Origin: Clostridia bacterium
GTDB lineage: Bacteria; Bacillota; Clostridia; Christensenellales; Aristaeellaceae
Reading direction: 5' to 3'
Assembly (NCBI GenBank): GCA_017484085.1
Contig: JAFUTW010000043.1
Coordinates: 1 to 45,016 of the forward strand
Length of the DNA stretch: 45,016 bases
The position numbers and the translations under genes were made by a program. Below the pieces are notes generated by a model. It had not been told where the DNA came from, made no database searches, and worked only from the letters and a program-made list of their open reading frames with translations. Below are positions 1-7,770 of the stretch, in pieces (the stretch's first letter is position 1; the number at the start of each line of letters is the position of its first letter).

Positions 1-445
1 GCTCGCGGGTCGCCTGACGCATCCGTACCGCGCCGACAGCGTGGGTCAGGGAGAGCAGCAGCCGGATCTCATAGGGCAGGTAGCGATGTGCGTCATTCCA
101 GGTCAGATCCCAGAAGTTCACCGCGATATTGCCCAGTTTTTCGTCGATCAGCGGCATGTTGGTCAGCGCTGCCGGACGCATGGGGATGTCCTTTTCTTCC
201 TGTTTCACTTCTTTGCGATAAAAGTAAGCATGGAATTCCGCTTCACCCTTACGCTCGGTGAAATGCTCGAAGCCCAGGCCATCCATCACCTCATAGAGAG
301 GGATAGGATCGAAACTCTGCACAATCTCCAGCCCGCTTCCGGCAGGCAGCTGCATGGCCTGCTTTTTCAGGCCCTGAAAGAAATTGCCCTGAATGCCGCG
401 CACATCGATCTGCTTGAAGGTGCTGATCTTGTCCTTCCACTCCAT
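1..445 (-). CDS. DUF2249-domain protein, partial (runs off left edge)
   Basis: About 148 residues are visible, open at the window edge. The start ATG (443-445) is preceded by a GGAGG ribosome site 12 nt after the ferredoxin stop. Residues about 14-70 (IDVRG at the front, then LPAGSGLEIVQSFDPIPLYE and a GFEHF segment) match the DUF2249/TusA-like fold. The following part, with PYEIRLLLSLTHAVGAVRMRQ, resembles the carboxymuconolactone-decarboxylase (AhpD-like) type helix region, but this second assignment is weaker because the gene is cut. It lies downstream of the ferredoxin on the same strand and is presumably cotranscribed from the Crp-type promoter. In anaerobes DUF2249 proteins often sit near hybrid-cluster protein or nitrosative-stress genes, so a redox or NO role is a reasonable inference, not a demonstration. 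Confidence 0.7.
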   Translation of the reverse strand, partial: MEWKDKISTFKQIDVRGIQGNFFQGLKKQAMQLPAGSGLEIVQSFDPIPLYEVMDGLGFEHFTERKGEAEFHAYFYRKEVKQEEKDIPMRPAALTNMPLIDEKLGNIAVNFWDLTWNDAHRYLPYEIRLLLSLTHAVGAVRMRQATRE

Positions 446-457
446 GCTGATGCCTCC

Positions 458-1174
458 TCAGTCCAAAATGTGTCCGTCCCGGGAAAGGGTGACCACCTGC
501 CAGGGAATGAATTTGCCGCTGGCCTGCAAAGCGTTCTGCGCCGCCCGCTGCAAGCCGCCGCAGCAGGGCACCTCCATGCGGACGATGGTAACGCTCCTGA
601 TGTCGTTATCCCGGATGATGGCTGTCAGCTTCTCTGTGTAATCCACATCATCCAGCTTGGGGCAGCCGATGATCGTGACTTTGCCCCGCATGAATTCCTC
701 ATGCAGATTGGCGTAAGCATAAGCGGTACAGTCGGCGGCGATCAGAAGCTTGGCGCCGTCAAAGAAAGGGGCCTGAGTGGGCACCAGCTTGATCTGGCAG
801 GGCCACTGGGCCAGCCGGGAAACGGGCCTGCCCATGCTCGCCGGCACGTTCTCCGTTTCGTTCTGTTTGAACTGCATCATCCGGGAACCGGGGCATCCGC
901 CTGCCGGATGTTCATGCTTCATTTCATTCATTTTCCTGGCCTCCTGTGCTTTCTTGACCGCCGCTTCATCGTATGCCGGCGCTTCTCTTTCTTCAAAGGT
1001 GATGGCTCCTGTCGGGCAGTTGGGCAGGCAGTCGCCGAAGCCGTCGCAGAAGTTCTCACGAACCAGTTTGGCTTTTCCATCTACAATATCTATGGCTCCT
1101 TCATGGCAGGCTGCCGCACACAGCCCGCAGCCATTGCACTTTTCCTCGTCAATGTGGATGATCTTCCGAATCAT
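458..1174 (-). CDS. 4Fe-4S ferredoxin-type iron-sulfur protein
   Basis: A 238-residue protein. The N-terminal 55 residues form a two-cluster ferredoxin: Cys13, Cys16, Cys19 and Cys23 in a C-x2-C-x2-C-x3-C motif, then Cys43, Cys49 and Cys53-Pro with a longer C-x5-C-x3-CP spacing. The remaining about 140 residues are an additional domain containing ADCTAYAYANLHEEF, IIGCPKLDD and EVPCCGG. Its conserved cysteines suggest further metal or thiol chemistry. This two-part architecture is common in Clostridia as a stand-alone iron-sulfur protein beside Crp/Fnr regulators. It probably shuttles electrons in the cytoplasm; the partner is unknown. It diverges from the Crp-family gene, and a TATAAT -10 with a centred operator lies upstream, so it is likely a direct target of that regulator. 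Confidence 0.85.
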   Translation of the reverse strand: MIRKIIHIDEEKCNGCGLCAAACHEGAIDIVDGKAKLVRENFCDGFGDCLPNCPTGAITFEEREAPAYDEAAVKKAQEARKMNEMKHEHPAGGCPGSRMMQFKQNETENVPASMGRPVSRLAQWPCQIKLVPTQAPFFDGAKLLIAADCTAYAYANLHEEFMRGKVTIIGCPKLDDVDYTEKLTAIIRDNDIRSVTIVRMEVPCCGGLQRAAQNALQASGKFIPWQVVTLSRDGHILD

Positions 1175-1203
1175 TGCGTCTTCCTCCTCTCAGGTACAGG
1201 CTT

Positions 1204-1209
1204 ATTATA
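1204..1209 (-). promoter_or_regulatory. -10 element of the ferredoxin promoter
   Basis: On the minus strand this reads TATAAT. There is no good -35 hexamer 17 nt upstream. Instead the inverted repeat at 1230-1247 lies where the -35 would be. With transcription starting about 7 nt past the -10 (near 1197), the operator centre falls at about -41.5, the class II activator position known for CRP/FNR-dependent promoters. Confidence 0.65.
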
Positions 1210-1229
1210 TCTGAAGAAAAACAAAAAAC

Positions 1230-1247
1230 CTGTATCCGGAGATACAG
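1230..1247. promoter_or_regulatory. Crp/Fnr-family operator, perfect 7-bp inverted repeat
   Basis: The site reads CTGTATC-CGGA-GATACAG: two perfect 7-bp arms with a 4-bp spacer, in the divergent intergenic region between the ferredoxin and the Crp-family regulator. Length and symmetry fit a homodimeric Crp/Fnr protein. It probably activates the ferredoxin operon and may repress or autoregulate the regulator gene. Confidence 0.75.
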
Positions 1248-1299
1248 TATGACAGAAAATTTGGTGTATACTGGAGGAGACACAAAGGAAAGGAGTCCC

Positions 1300-1977
1300 A
1301 TGATGGATTATTCTGCGCTTGAAAGCAGTTCCCTCTTCAGAGGGATCCCGGCGAAGGATCTGCGGGATGATCTTGAGAAGATACCGCACCATATTCAATG
1401 CTACGACAAAGGAGAAACCATTTTTCACCTGATGGAAAGCGCCGAACACATCGGCGTCGTGCTGGAAGGGCATGTGCAGGCACAGAAAACCTTCCCCAAC
1501 GGGAGCCAGGTGAACGTATCTGTGCGCAGGCCCGGCGATTTGATCGGCGCTGCCGCCGTATTCTCTGAAAGCAAGAGATATCCCTGCGATGTTGTGGCTG
1601 TCGATCCCGCTGCCGTAATGATTTTCCGGCGGGATGATCTGCTGGCGCTGATGCAGAAGGACATCCGCATATTGGAAAATCTCATGACAGAAATCGCCTC
1701 TGCCGCCTGCATGCTGCAGCAGCGTCTGGAGCTTTTCTCTTATAACGGTATCGCGCAGAAAGCGGCCTTCTGGCTTTTGACGCAGGCAAGGCAGTCCGGA
1801 GAAAAGCAGATTCAGATCCCTGAATCCGTAACCAAATGGGCTATGATGATGAATGTATCCCGTCCATCTCTTCACAGAGAGTTGAAAAGGCTGGAATCTG
1901 AAGGGATCATATCCTGTGATGCCCCATTTATCGAAATAAGAGATCAGGACCGATTGCAAAAAATCCTGAACCTGTAA
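1300..1977 (+). CDS. Crp/Fnr-family transcriptional regulator
   Basis: A 225-residue regulator starting at ATG 1300 behind AAAGGAAAGGAG; the reading frame stays open upstream but without a better ribosome site. The N-terminal about 120 residues are a cyclic-nucleotide-binding-type beta barrel (GETIFHLMESAEHIGVVLEG, RRPGDLIGAAAVFS). A long dimerisation helix follows, then a winged helix-turn-helix near residues 165-205 (WAMMMNVSRPSLHREL, then KRLESEGII). The classical N-terminal cysteine set of FNR is absent, so it does not look like an iron-sulfur oxygen sensor of the E. coli type. Homologues next to ferredoxin/Hcp genes often answer to NO or redox state. The effector cannot be read from sequence. 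Confidence 0.88.
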   Translation: MMDYSALESSSLFRGIPAKDLRDDLEKIPHHIQCYDKGETIFHLMESAEHIGVVLEGHVQAQKTFPNGSQVNVSVRRPGDLIGAAAVFSESKRYPCDVVAVDPAAVMIFRRDDLLALMQKDIRILENLMTEIASAACMLQQRLELFSYNGIAQKAAFWLLTQARQSGEKQIQIPESVTKWAMMMNVSRPSLHRELKRLESEGIISCDAPFIEIRDQDRLQKILNL

Positions 1978-1980
1978 AAG

Positions 1981-2027
1981 CAGCAGGCCTGCAAACCGGT
2001 TTTTCAAGCCGGATCGCAGGCCTGCTG
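1981..2027. terminator. Inverted repeat between Crp-family gene and convergent patatin gene
   Basis: Perfect 12-bp arms (CAGCAGGCCTGC at 1981-1992 and its complement at 2016-2027) enclose a second small hairpin built on CCGG/CCGG. It sits 3 nt after the regulator's stop and serves both convergent genes by position. The trailing T-run is poor (TGTGTGTAT), so termination strength is uncertain. Confidence 0.6.
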
Positions 2028-2084
2028 TGTGTATCGGTGAGATCGGTTTATCCCGCCTGATGAAATACAAGACAGGATATCGTC

Positions 2085-2963
2085 TCAGCGTGCAGACAGA
2101 AAGCGCACCAGTTCAGGGAGCGCCTTCTCGGCTTCTTCGCGCCCCAGCCTGTACACCCTCTCCAGCTCGGCAGGATCCTTTTCCGTCCGGCTGATGCCGA
2201 GGGCTGCGGGCGGCCGAATGACAAAGGCCTTCCCCGTCTGCTCCCTCTCCTCTATCTCCTCCATCTGCCGATTGTACATCTCATGGCGCATCGCCATAGC
2301 CTTTGCCACGGCAGGGTATCTGTGAAGCAGCAGGGTCAGCAGCGCCCCTGCTTTGCTTTTGCGTTTTTGATACCCCCGCGGTTGCGTCAAAACGATGAGG
2401 TTGCGGTTATACCCCAGTGCCTCCATATGCCGGTAAGGAACGGCATCCGAAATGCCCCCGTCCAGCAGCAGATACCCGTCAACGGCTACAGGCCGTGACA
2501 CCACCGGCATCGAAGCGGAGGCCCGCATCCATATCAGGTCCGTCTCCATACCGTCAGTGCATTTATGGTAAACACAGTTCCCCGTCGTCACGTCTGTCGC
2601 GCCGACATAGAATTCCAGCGGATTGTCCCGGAAGGCCTCCCGGTCAAACGGATCCAGTTCGTCGGGCAGCTCACGGTAGCAGAAATCCGCACCGTACAGG
2701 TCTCCTGTTGTGAGAAGGGAGCGGATGCTGCAGAACCGCGGGTCGTTGCAGTACTTCTTGTTATACCGTATGGCCCTGCCGATCTGTCCGGACTTCAAAT
2801 TGCATCCGAAGACAGCGCCGGCCGATATTCCGGCCGCGCCGTCAAAGCGGATCTGGTTTTCCATCAGCACATCTGTGACACCGCAGGTGAACATCCCGCG
2901 CATAGCGCCGCCTTCCATGATGATGCCTGTCTTGACTGCGCTCTGTTTTACCCGTCCATCCAT
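2085..2963 (-). CDS. Patatin-like phospholipase
   Basis: A 292-residue patatin-family serine hydrolase. It shows the oxyanion-hole motif GGAMRG (residues 18-23), the GxSxG elbow GISAG with nucleophile Ser47, and the catalytic-dyad Asp168 in DGG. These are the three hallmarks of active bacterial patatins (RssA/YlbK-type). The family hydrolyses acyl esters of lipids; there is no signal peptide, so it is probably cytoplasmic or membrane-peripheral. It is monocistronic, with its own promoter about 120 bp upstream and convergent with the Crp gene. The ribosome site before ATG 2963 is weak (GAAGTGAAG). The natural substrate is unknown. Confidence 0.88.
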   Translation of the reverse strand: MDGRVKQSAVKTGIIMEGGAMRGMFTCGVTDVLMENQIRFDGAAGISAGAVFGCNLKSGQIGRAIRYNKKYCNDPRFCSIRSLLTTGDLYGADFCYRELPDELDPFDREAFRDNPLEFYVGATDVTTGNCVYHKCTDGMETDLIWMRASASMPVVSRPVAVDGYLLLDGGISDAVPYRHMEALGYNRNLIVLTQPRGYQKRKSKAGALLTLLLHRYPAVAKAMAMRHEMYNRQMEEIEEREQTGKAFVIRPPAALGISRTEKDPAELERVYRLGREEAEKALPELVRFLSAR

Positions 2964-2996
2964 TTTGCTTCACTTCACTGCTTTTCTGTATTTCGT

Positions 2997-3015
2997 AAGC
3001 CTGCTCGTCAGGCTT
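2997..3015 (-). other. Hairpin in the patatin 5' leader
   Basis: Arms AAGCCTG (2997-3003) and CAGGCTT (3009-3015) with a 5-nt loop lie about 35 nt before the patatin start. No T-run follows on either strand, so it is not an obvious terminator. It may shape the leader RNA. Confidence 0.35.
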
Positions 3016-3080
3016 TCCTTCATGGCAATTTGTCTGCCGCATTCCCCTGCCGCCGCAGAGCCGGGGACTTGCACTGCCTT

Positions 3081-3109
3081 ATCATACACCAATAAAGGTG
3101 GTATATCAA
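3081..3109 (-). promoter_or_regulatory. Promoter of the patatin gene with a dyad in the spacer
   Basis: On the minus strand: -35 TTGATA (3104-3109), 17-bp spacer, -10 TATGAT (3081-3086). The spacer plus -10 contains an imperfect dyad (TACCACC against TTGGTGTA), a plausible repressor site. Confidence 0.55.
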
Positions 3110-3203
3110 ATAATGTATATTCGGATGTCTCCTGTAGGCACACTCCTGCTGCGCTGATCCATTCTCACAGGATTTATATTTGCCGGTTTCTGTGCGGCAC
3201 GTC

Positions 3204-3233
3204 TTGCACCACACAGAGAGTTTGCTTTATAAT
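3204..3233 (+). promoter_or_regulatory. Promoter of the GltD-like gene
   Basis: -35 TTGCAC (3204-3209), 18-bp spacer, -10 TATAAT (3228-3233), giving a leader of roughly 115 nt before the coding region. Confidence 0.7.
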
Positions 3234-3239
3234 GGTTGC

Positions 3240-3312
3240 GGTCAGAGGGAATGCTCCCCTTGACCTCCGCTAAGAGAAATCACCCAGTAATCATCCGAAT
3301 TACTGGGTTTTC
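3240..3312 (+). promoter_or_regulatory. Structured leader with intrinsic terminator (candidate attenuator)
   Basis: Between the promoter and the GltD-like gene the transcript can form a first stem (GGTCAGAGGGA against TCCCCTTGACC, about 3240-3267). It is followed by a perfect 9-bp hairpin CCCAGTAAT/ATTACTGGG (3283-3291 and 3299-3307) and TTTTCC. A terminator placed before, not after, a gene suggests premature-termination control. The first stem matches no riboswitch class I recognise. It could alternatively be a short terminated RNA. Confidence 0.55.
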
Positions 3313-3357
3313 CTTGAGCTTTTACCCCAAACCACGCGACTGAGAGGAGATCACGCT

Positions 3358-4659
3358 ATGGCACTGCACGTCATGGAAGAGGCCAACCGCTGTCTCGGCT
3401 GCAAAAAGCCCCGCTGCCGGGAAGGCTGCCCCATTCATACCAACATCCCGGAGGTCATCCGCCTGCTGAAGGACGGCAAGCTGAACGAGGCCGGCTGGAT
3501 GCTGTTTGAAAACAACCCGCTTACCACCGTCTGCGCGCTCGTCTGCAATCACGAGCAACAGTGCGAGGGGCACTGCATCCGGGGCATCAAGGATGTCCCT
3601 GTCCATTTCTCCGTCATTGAGAGCTATATCTCCTCCACCTACGCCAACCAGATGGTGCACGGCCCCGCGCCTTCGAACGGACGCAAGGCCGCCGTCATCG
3701 GCGCCGGTCCTGCCGGCATCACGATCGCGATCATCCTCGCCCGTTACGGCTACAAGATGACCATCTTCGACAGCCGCGACAAGATCGGCGGCGTGCTGCG
3801 CTACGGCATCCCGGATTTCCGCCTGCCCGATTCCGTGCTGGATGACATGGCCTACCGGCATCTGGAGCTCAAGGGCATCCAGTTCCGGCCCAACACCTAC
3901 ATCGGCAGCGCGATCACCATCGACGACCTGTTCCGCGACGGCTACCAGAGCATCTTCGTCGGCGCGGGCCTGTGGAAACCCCGCAAGCTGAACATCCGCG
4001 GCGAGAGCCTGGGCAACGTCACCTATGCGATCAATTACCTGGCCAGCCCCGGCGCTTTCCGCCTGGGCGAGCGCATCATGGTCATCGGCACGGGCAACAG
4101 CGCGATGGACTGCGCAAGGACGGCGATCCGCCACGGCGCGCGCTATGTCAGCTGCGTCAACCTGACCGATACGCTGACCGCCAGCCAGTACGAGAGCAGC
4201 TATGCGAAGCTGGAGGGCGTAGACTTCATCTACAACAAGTGCACCGTGGAGATCCGTGAGGACGGCGTCATCCTGGCCGACAGCCACATCGGCGAAGACG
4301 GGAAGATCACGCCCGTCCCCGGCACCGAGAAGCTCTATCCCTGCACCGGCGTCATCGTCGCCGTCAGCCAGGGCGCCGAGAGCAATATCGTCACCACCAC
4401 GAAGAACATCGACACCGGCAAGGGCGGCCTGCTCACCGTGGATGCGGACGGACACACCAGCCGTCCCGGCGTCTTCGCGGCCGGAGACGCGACCAGCGGC
4501 GCGCGCACCGTTGTGGAAGCCGTCGCCAACAGCAAGCGCGTCGCAGAGGCGATGCACGCGTACATGCAGACCCTGCCGATGCCTGTAACCACCGATTACC
4601 CGGATGTGCCGACCATCGAGAACGTCGATGTCACTGTTCAGGCGGAGCAGATCCTGTGA
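3358..4659 (+). CDS. GltD-like NAD(P)H-dependent FAD oxidoreductase
   Basis: A 433-residue protein of the glutamate-synthase small-subunit/DPYD-N family. The N-terminus has Cys12, Cys15, Cys20 and Cys24 (CLGCKKPRCREGCP) and a second set in CALVCNHEQQCEGHC (about 59-74), which in this family bind two 4Fe-4S clusters. The FAD Rossmann motif GAGPAG follows near residue 118. A second, NAD(P)-binding motif GTGNSA lies near 244, and AAGDATSGA near 385 closes the FAD site. The start is well set by GAGAGGAG. It is monocistronic: no large glutamate synthase subunit (gltB) or NfnA/SudB partner lies nearby. Electron transfer between NAD(P)H and an unidentified acceptor is the safe call; glutamate synthesis is unproven. 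Confidence 0.85.
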   Translation: MALHVMEEANRCLGCKKPRCREGCPIHTNIPEVIRLLKDGKLNEAGWMLFENNPLTTVCALVCNHEQQCEGHCIRGIKDVPVHFSVIESYISSTYANQMVHGPAPSNGRKAAVIGAGPAGITIAIILARYGYKMTIFDSRDKIGGVLRYGIPDFRLPDSVLDDMAYRHLELKGIQFRPNTYIGSAITIDDLFRDGYQSIFVGAGLWKPRKLNIRGESLGNVTYAINYLASPGAFRLGERIMVIGTGNSAMDCARTAIRHGARYVSCVNLTDTLTASQYESSYAKLEGVDFIYNKCTVEIREDGVILADSHIGEDGKITPVPGTEKLYPCTGVIVAVSQGAESNIVTTTKNIDTGKGGLLTVDADGHTSRPGVFAAGDATSGARTVVEAVANSKRVAEAMHAYMQTLPMPVTTDYPDVPTIENVDVTVQAEQIL

Positions 4660-4689
4660 GACTGCACGGCACTTGAGCAGCGTACAGGA

Positions 4690-4726
4690 AAGGAAGCCCT
4701 TGTTATTCAGGGGCTTCCTTTTTTAT
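4690..4726 (+). terminator. Intrinsic terminator after the GltD-like gene
   Basis: Perfect 10-bp arms AAGGAAGCCC (4690-4699) and GGGCTTCCTT (4711-4720) with a T-rich tail (TTTTTTATA) on the plus strand. The A-rich left flank could help stop the convergent AIM24 transcript as well. Confidence 0.85.
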
Positions 4727-4752
4727 ACACAAATCCGTCAGCAAAGGGTGCC

Positions 4753-5430
4753 TTAACTCTTGCTCGGGATCAGCTGGGCGATGATGCCTGCGAAGTTTGT
4801 AACCGGCATCGTCTGAAGCAGCACGCGGCCGGGGCCCGTGACCACCGTATTGAAGAGGCCTTCGCCGCCCATCACGACGTTCTTGAACCCTTTGATCTGC
4901 TGGATCTCCATGGTCACCGTGGCGTCCATCATCGCCAGATACCCGGTATCGATGACCATCTGCTGCCCCGCTTCCAGATCATACTCGACCGTCGAGCCGT
5001 CGATCTCCAGGAACACGGTGCCGTTTCCGGAGACGCGCTGCATGACAAAGCCCTCGCCGCCGAACAGGCCTCCGCTGATCTTCTTCTGGAAATGCACGCT
5101 CAGTTCCACGCCCCCGGAAGAAGCCAGGAATGCCCTCTTCTGGCAGATGATCGGCGTCGACGGCGTGATCTCGTAGGCCCGGATCGAGCCGGGGACCGAG
5201 GAGGCAAACGCGATCATGCCCGGACCGGTCTTTGCCGTGTAATGGTTTTGCATCGCATTCTCGCCGGAGAGCATGCGGCCGAACATCTTGCCCAGCCCGC
5301 CCCCGCTGGTCTGCATTTCCATATTCGGCGTCATCCAGCTCATCGCGCCGGATTCGCAGATGACCGACTCGCCGCCGTCAAGCTCGCAGATGACGACCGG
5401 CATGGGCTCGCCCTTGATCTGATACTTCAT
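4753..5430 (-). CDS. AIM24-family protein (TIGR00266-type)
   Basis: A 225-residue protein, all beta by appearance, matching the AIM24/TIGR00266 family: early ESVICESGAMSWMTPNMEM, glycine-rich GGGLGKMFGR, then repeated short beta motifs (GSIRAYEI, GEGFVMQRVSGNG) and the closing GPGRVLLQTMP. It has no signal peptide, membrane helix or catalytic motif. Bacterial members are widespread and biochemically uncharacterised; the mitochondrial namesake influences inner-membrane architecture. The start at 5430 follows a G-rich site. It has its own promoter and no operon partner. Confidence 0.85.
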   Translation of the reverse strand: MKYQIKGEPMPVVICELDGGESVICESGAMSWMTPNMEMQTSGGGLGKMFGRMLSGENAMQNHYTAKTGPGMIAFASSVPGSIRAYEITPSTPIICQKRAFLASSGGVELSVHFQKKISGGLFGGEGFVMQRVSGNGTVFLEIDGSTVEYDLEAGQQMVIDTGYLAMMDATVTMEIQQIKGFKNVVMGGEGLFNTVVTGPGRVLLQTMPVTNFAGIIAQLIPSKS

Positions 5431-5469
5431 ATAAGCCCCCCTGTTTTGTATTCTTTGGAATCCGGATTG

Positions 5470-5498
5470 AGTCTATCACACCTTCCGTCAATGTGCAA
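5470..5498 (-). promoter_or_regulatory. Promoter of the AIM24-family gene
   Basis: On the minus strand: TTGCAC (5493-5498), 17-bp spacer, TAGACT (5470-5475), about 40 nt before the start codon. The rest of 5499-5650 shows nothing convincing. Confidence 0.5.
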
Positions 5499-5653
5499 TC
5501 TTTCTGTCACCGCTGCTGCCGTAAGGGGCGCTTTCCCTGTTCTGCCTCTGTCTCGCCGCATATGCCGGCCCAGAATCCCGACCCGCTGTCTGTTTTTACG
5601 GAAAACCGGCAGTGTCACCCGTGTAAAAAATATCCGATGACACACAAATTGTA

Positions 5654-5681
5654 TTGACTTTATATCATTTTATGATATTAT
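5654..5681 (+). promoter_or_regulatory. Promoter plus operator of the surface-protein locus (copy 1)
   Basis: TTGACT (5654-5659), 16-bp spacer, TATTAT (5676-5681). The spacer holds a perfect dyad ATATCA-N5-TGATAT (5662-5667 and 5673-5678). The 30-bp element matches 24 of 30 positions of the element at 7977, with identical -35/-10 spacing, so the two promoters probably share a regulator. Confidence 0.7.
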
Positions 5682-5700
5682 TATTAAGAATCCTATCCGT

Positions 5701-5734
5701 CTGTCTTTGGGATGCCTAGCGCTCCCGAAGACAG
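5701..5734 (+). other. 5' UTR stem-loop before the vWA adhesin
   Basis: Arms of 12 nt (CTGTCTTTGGGA at 5701-5712, TCCCGAAGACAG at 5723-5734; one G-T pair) begin about a dozen nucleotides after the expected transcription start. No T-run follows, so it looks like an mRNA-stabilising or regulatory stem, not a terminator. Confidence 0.55.
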
Positions 5735-5771
5735 ATTTGCGCAAACGAAAAAAGGGGGAAATATCAGATCT

Positions 5772-7689
5772 ATGAGAAGTGTACGGAAGGGGCTTGCAGC
5801 TCTCTCGCTGGCCGTATTGGCAGCTCTGCCTATGATCGCCGCTGCGGATACAGCGGCAGGAAAGCCCACCATCGAGATATCCAAAACCGCGGAAAACCTG
5901 GTGCTGCAGGGCAGCGACTACATCTCCGACGTCAAGCTGTCCATCCCGAGTGAAGAAGAGCGGCTGACCACCGACGTTGTGTTCATCCTGGACAAGTCAT
6001 CGTTTTCCGATACCGCGCCCACTGCGCTGCAGCTGCTGAGCACGCTGGAAAGACCATGTGAGTGAAACCGGCGCGAAGGTCAACGTCGGCATCGTGCAGT
6101 TCAACCGTACCGGCCATCCCTCTGACTGGATGGATCTGGAGACCCAGTATGCTGACATCGAGGCACTGTTTAAGAATAAGCAATCCGGCGGCACGAATAT
6201 GCACGCAGGCCTCCTGGCGGCAAAGGAACTGCTGGCCAGCGACACGGAAACACCGGACAGCCGCAAGTACTTCATCCTGGTCTCCGACGGTGACACCTAC
6301 CTGTTCTGCAAAAACGGCGATTATACCGTCCCCTATTCCCGTGCGTATTCTCCGTTCGACAAAGCGGGCGGCGCGCGCGCATACGGCGGCTACTACGACG
6401 AAGGCTATTACACCCCCAACAAGCCCAACGTGGGCAACGTAATGCGGCCGAAATCCGCGGATGAAGCAGAATGGGCTGCCTATCTGAAGGATGTGGAAGC
6501 CCGGAACAGCGAGAGCAACGGCGACCAGTACGATTTCAAATGGATGTACTATGACGAGGCGTGGAGCAAGAATCCCGATCTGGCCAAACAAACCTATATC
6601 GAACAGCCGCGCGTGTGGCGCTCCGCCTCCAATACGGACATGGCCTTCTATAACGCCATTCAGGTATATAAAGAGCTTGCAGGAAAGTACCACGGATTTG
6701 CCAGTTCCGTCCCCACCCTGGCTGCATATGGCGGCAAGAGTTCCCTGATGGCTTACCTGAACGGCGGAAAGGACGCCACCTTCGACGAGATCCAGAACGA
6801 GCTGCTCTACCTCATCAGCGAGGGCAGCCGCGTCGAGGACACCATGGGCTATGTGGACGGGCAGTACAACTTCGACCTTTACAACCCGGACGGCATGACC
6901 GTCACCCTGAGCGGAACGAAGTCCGAGACCTACAAAGCCGAGAAGCTCGGCGACAACCACTGGGGCTTCGGCAGCGCGGACGGCAAACCGCTGTTTGAGG
7001 TGCAGTACACGCCCGCCTCCGACGGAACGGAAAAACTGGTCTGGACCTTCAATACCTCCATTACCAATTTTGACCGCGTCTCCCTTGATTACAAAGTGAA
7101 GCTGATGAACCCCAAGACGGAGGCCGGTACCTACGGCACCTATGACCGGGACGGCTCCAAGGGGTATGACGAGCTCTTTACCAACAACTCCGCCGTCCTT
7201 TACCCGGTCAATTCCCAGGGCAAGGAAGGGACGCCGGCGGAGTTCCCAAAGCCGACCGTTTCCTACACCGTCAAAAAACAGGATCCGGGGCCGTCGGGCA
7301 ACAAGTTCAGGTTTTCCTTCACGAAGCTCTGGCAGGGTGAAAAGGAAGATAGCATCAACTGGACGCTGTACAACGCCGACGGTGCGGTCGTCAGCAAGAA
7401 ATTCAACAAGAAAGTCACGGATGAATACACCTGGAACTATGAGACATGGTTCCGCGACGACGCAGGTTACTATCTCGTCGAGGAAGTGCCGGACGGCTAT
7501 GCAGCGACGTACAAGAACGTCGGCAGCTACGCCGACGTGACAGACCGCTGCTACAACGGCGGCACCATCATCAATAGCAAGATCCCGAAGACCGGCGATA
7601 CGTCAAAGCTCTTCCTGTGGCTGATGCTGGCGTTTGCGGCACTGGGCGGCATCGTGCTGATCACCCGGAAAAAGGCGGAAAAAGCCTGA
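5772..7689 (+). pseudogene. vWA/CnaB sortase-anchored adhesin, frameshifted
   Basis: Two reading frames (5772-6065 and 6058-7689) make one protein if a single A is removed from the AAA at 6049-6051, restoring TLEDHVSETG across the junction (638 residues). Order: signal peptide (MRSVRKGLAALSLAVLAALP...AAAD); vWA domain with metal-site elements DKSS, GGTNMHAGL and VSDGD, though the fifth DxSxS position is Phe; a long middle region; a CnaB-type domain near residues 510-600 (FTKLWQGEKED ... YYLVEEVPDGYAATY); then IPKTG, a hydrophobic helix and RKKAEKA, a complete sortase signal. The architecture is that of Gram-positive pilus-tip or adhesin proteins exported and linked to peptidoglycan. The start is 13 nt from GGGGG, slightly far. 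As read the gene is broken; a sequencing error or true mutation cannot be told apart here. No sortase lies in the window. Confidence 0.8.
7303..7686 (+). repeat. Shared CnaB/IPKTG 3' module, copy 1
   Basis: The last about 128 codons of the vWA adhesin are highly similar at DNA level to 12130-12516 of the second adhesin, including silent positions through the segment coding SKKFNKKVTDEYTWNYETWF. Recent duplication or gene conversion is likely. Confidence 0.75.
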
Positions 7690-7734
7690 CAGGCACAACA
7701 ACCTGGATCCTGCTTTCTCCATCTCTAGAGTCCC

Positions 7735-7770
7735 GGTCCGGAGCCTTGTCGGAAGACAAGGCATCGGCCG
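7735..7770 (+). terminator. Stem-loop after the vWA adhesin
   Basis: Inner hairpin GCCTTGTC-GGAA-GACAAGGC (7743-7750 and 7755-7762) inside a weaker CCGG-based outer stem, 54 nt after the stop codon. The trailing sequence is GCATTTCTATTT, so termination may be partial. The remainder of 7770-7970 shows no gene. Confidence 0.55.

Noticed and set aside
3232-3273. Possible 13-codon leader peptide (starting ATGGTTGCGG) before the GltD-like gene
   Set aside because: Its ATG overlaps the -10 box, so it would lie at or before the transcription start; no ribosome site.
6049-6055. Programmed ribosomal frameshift in the vWA adhesin
   Set aside because: No slippery heptamer or downstream pseudoknot is apparent; a one-base insertion fits better.
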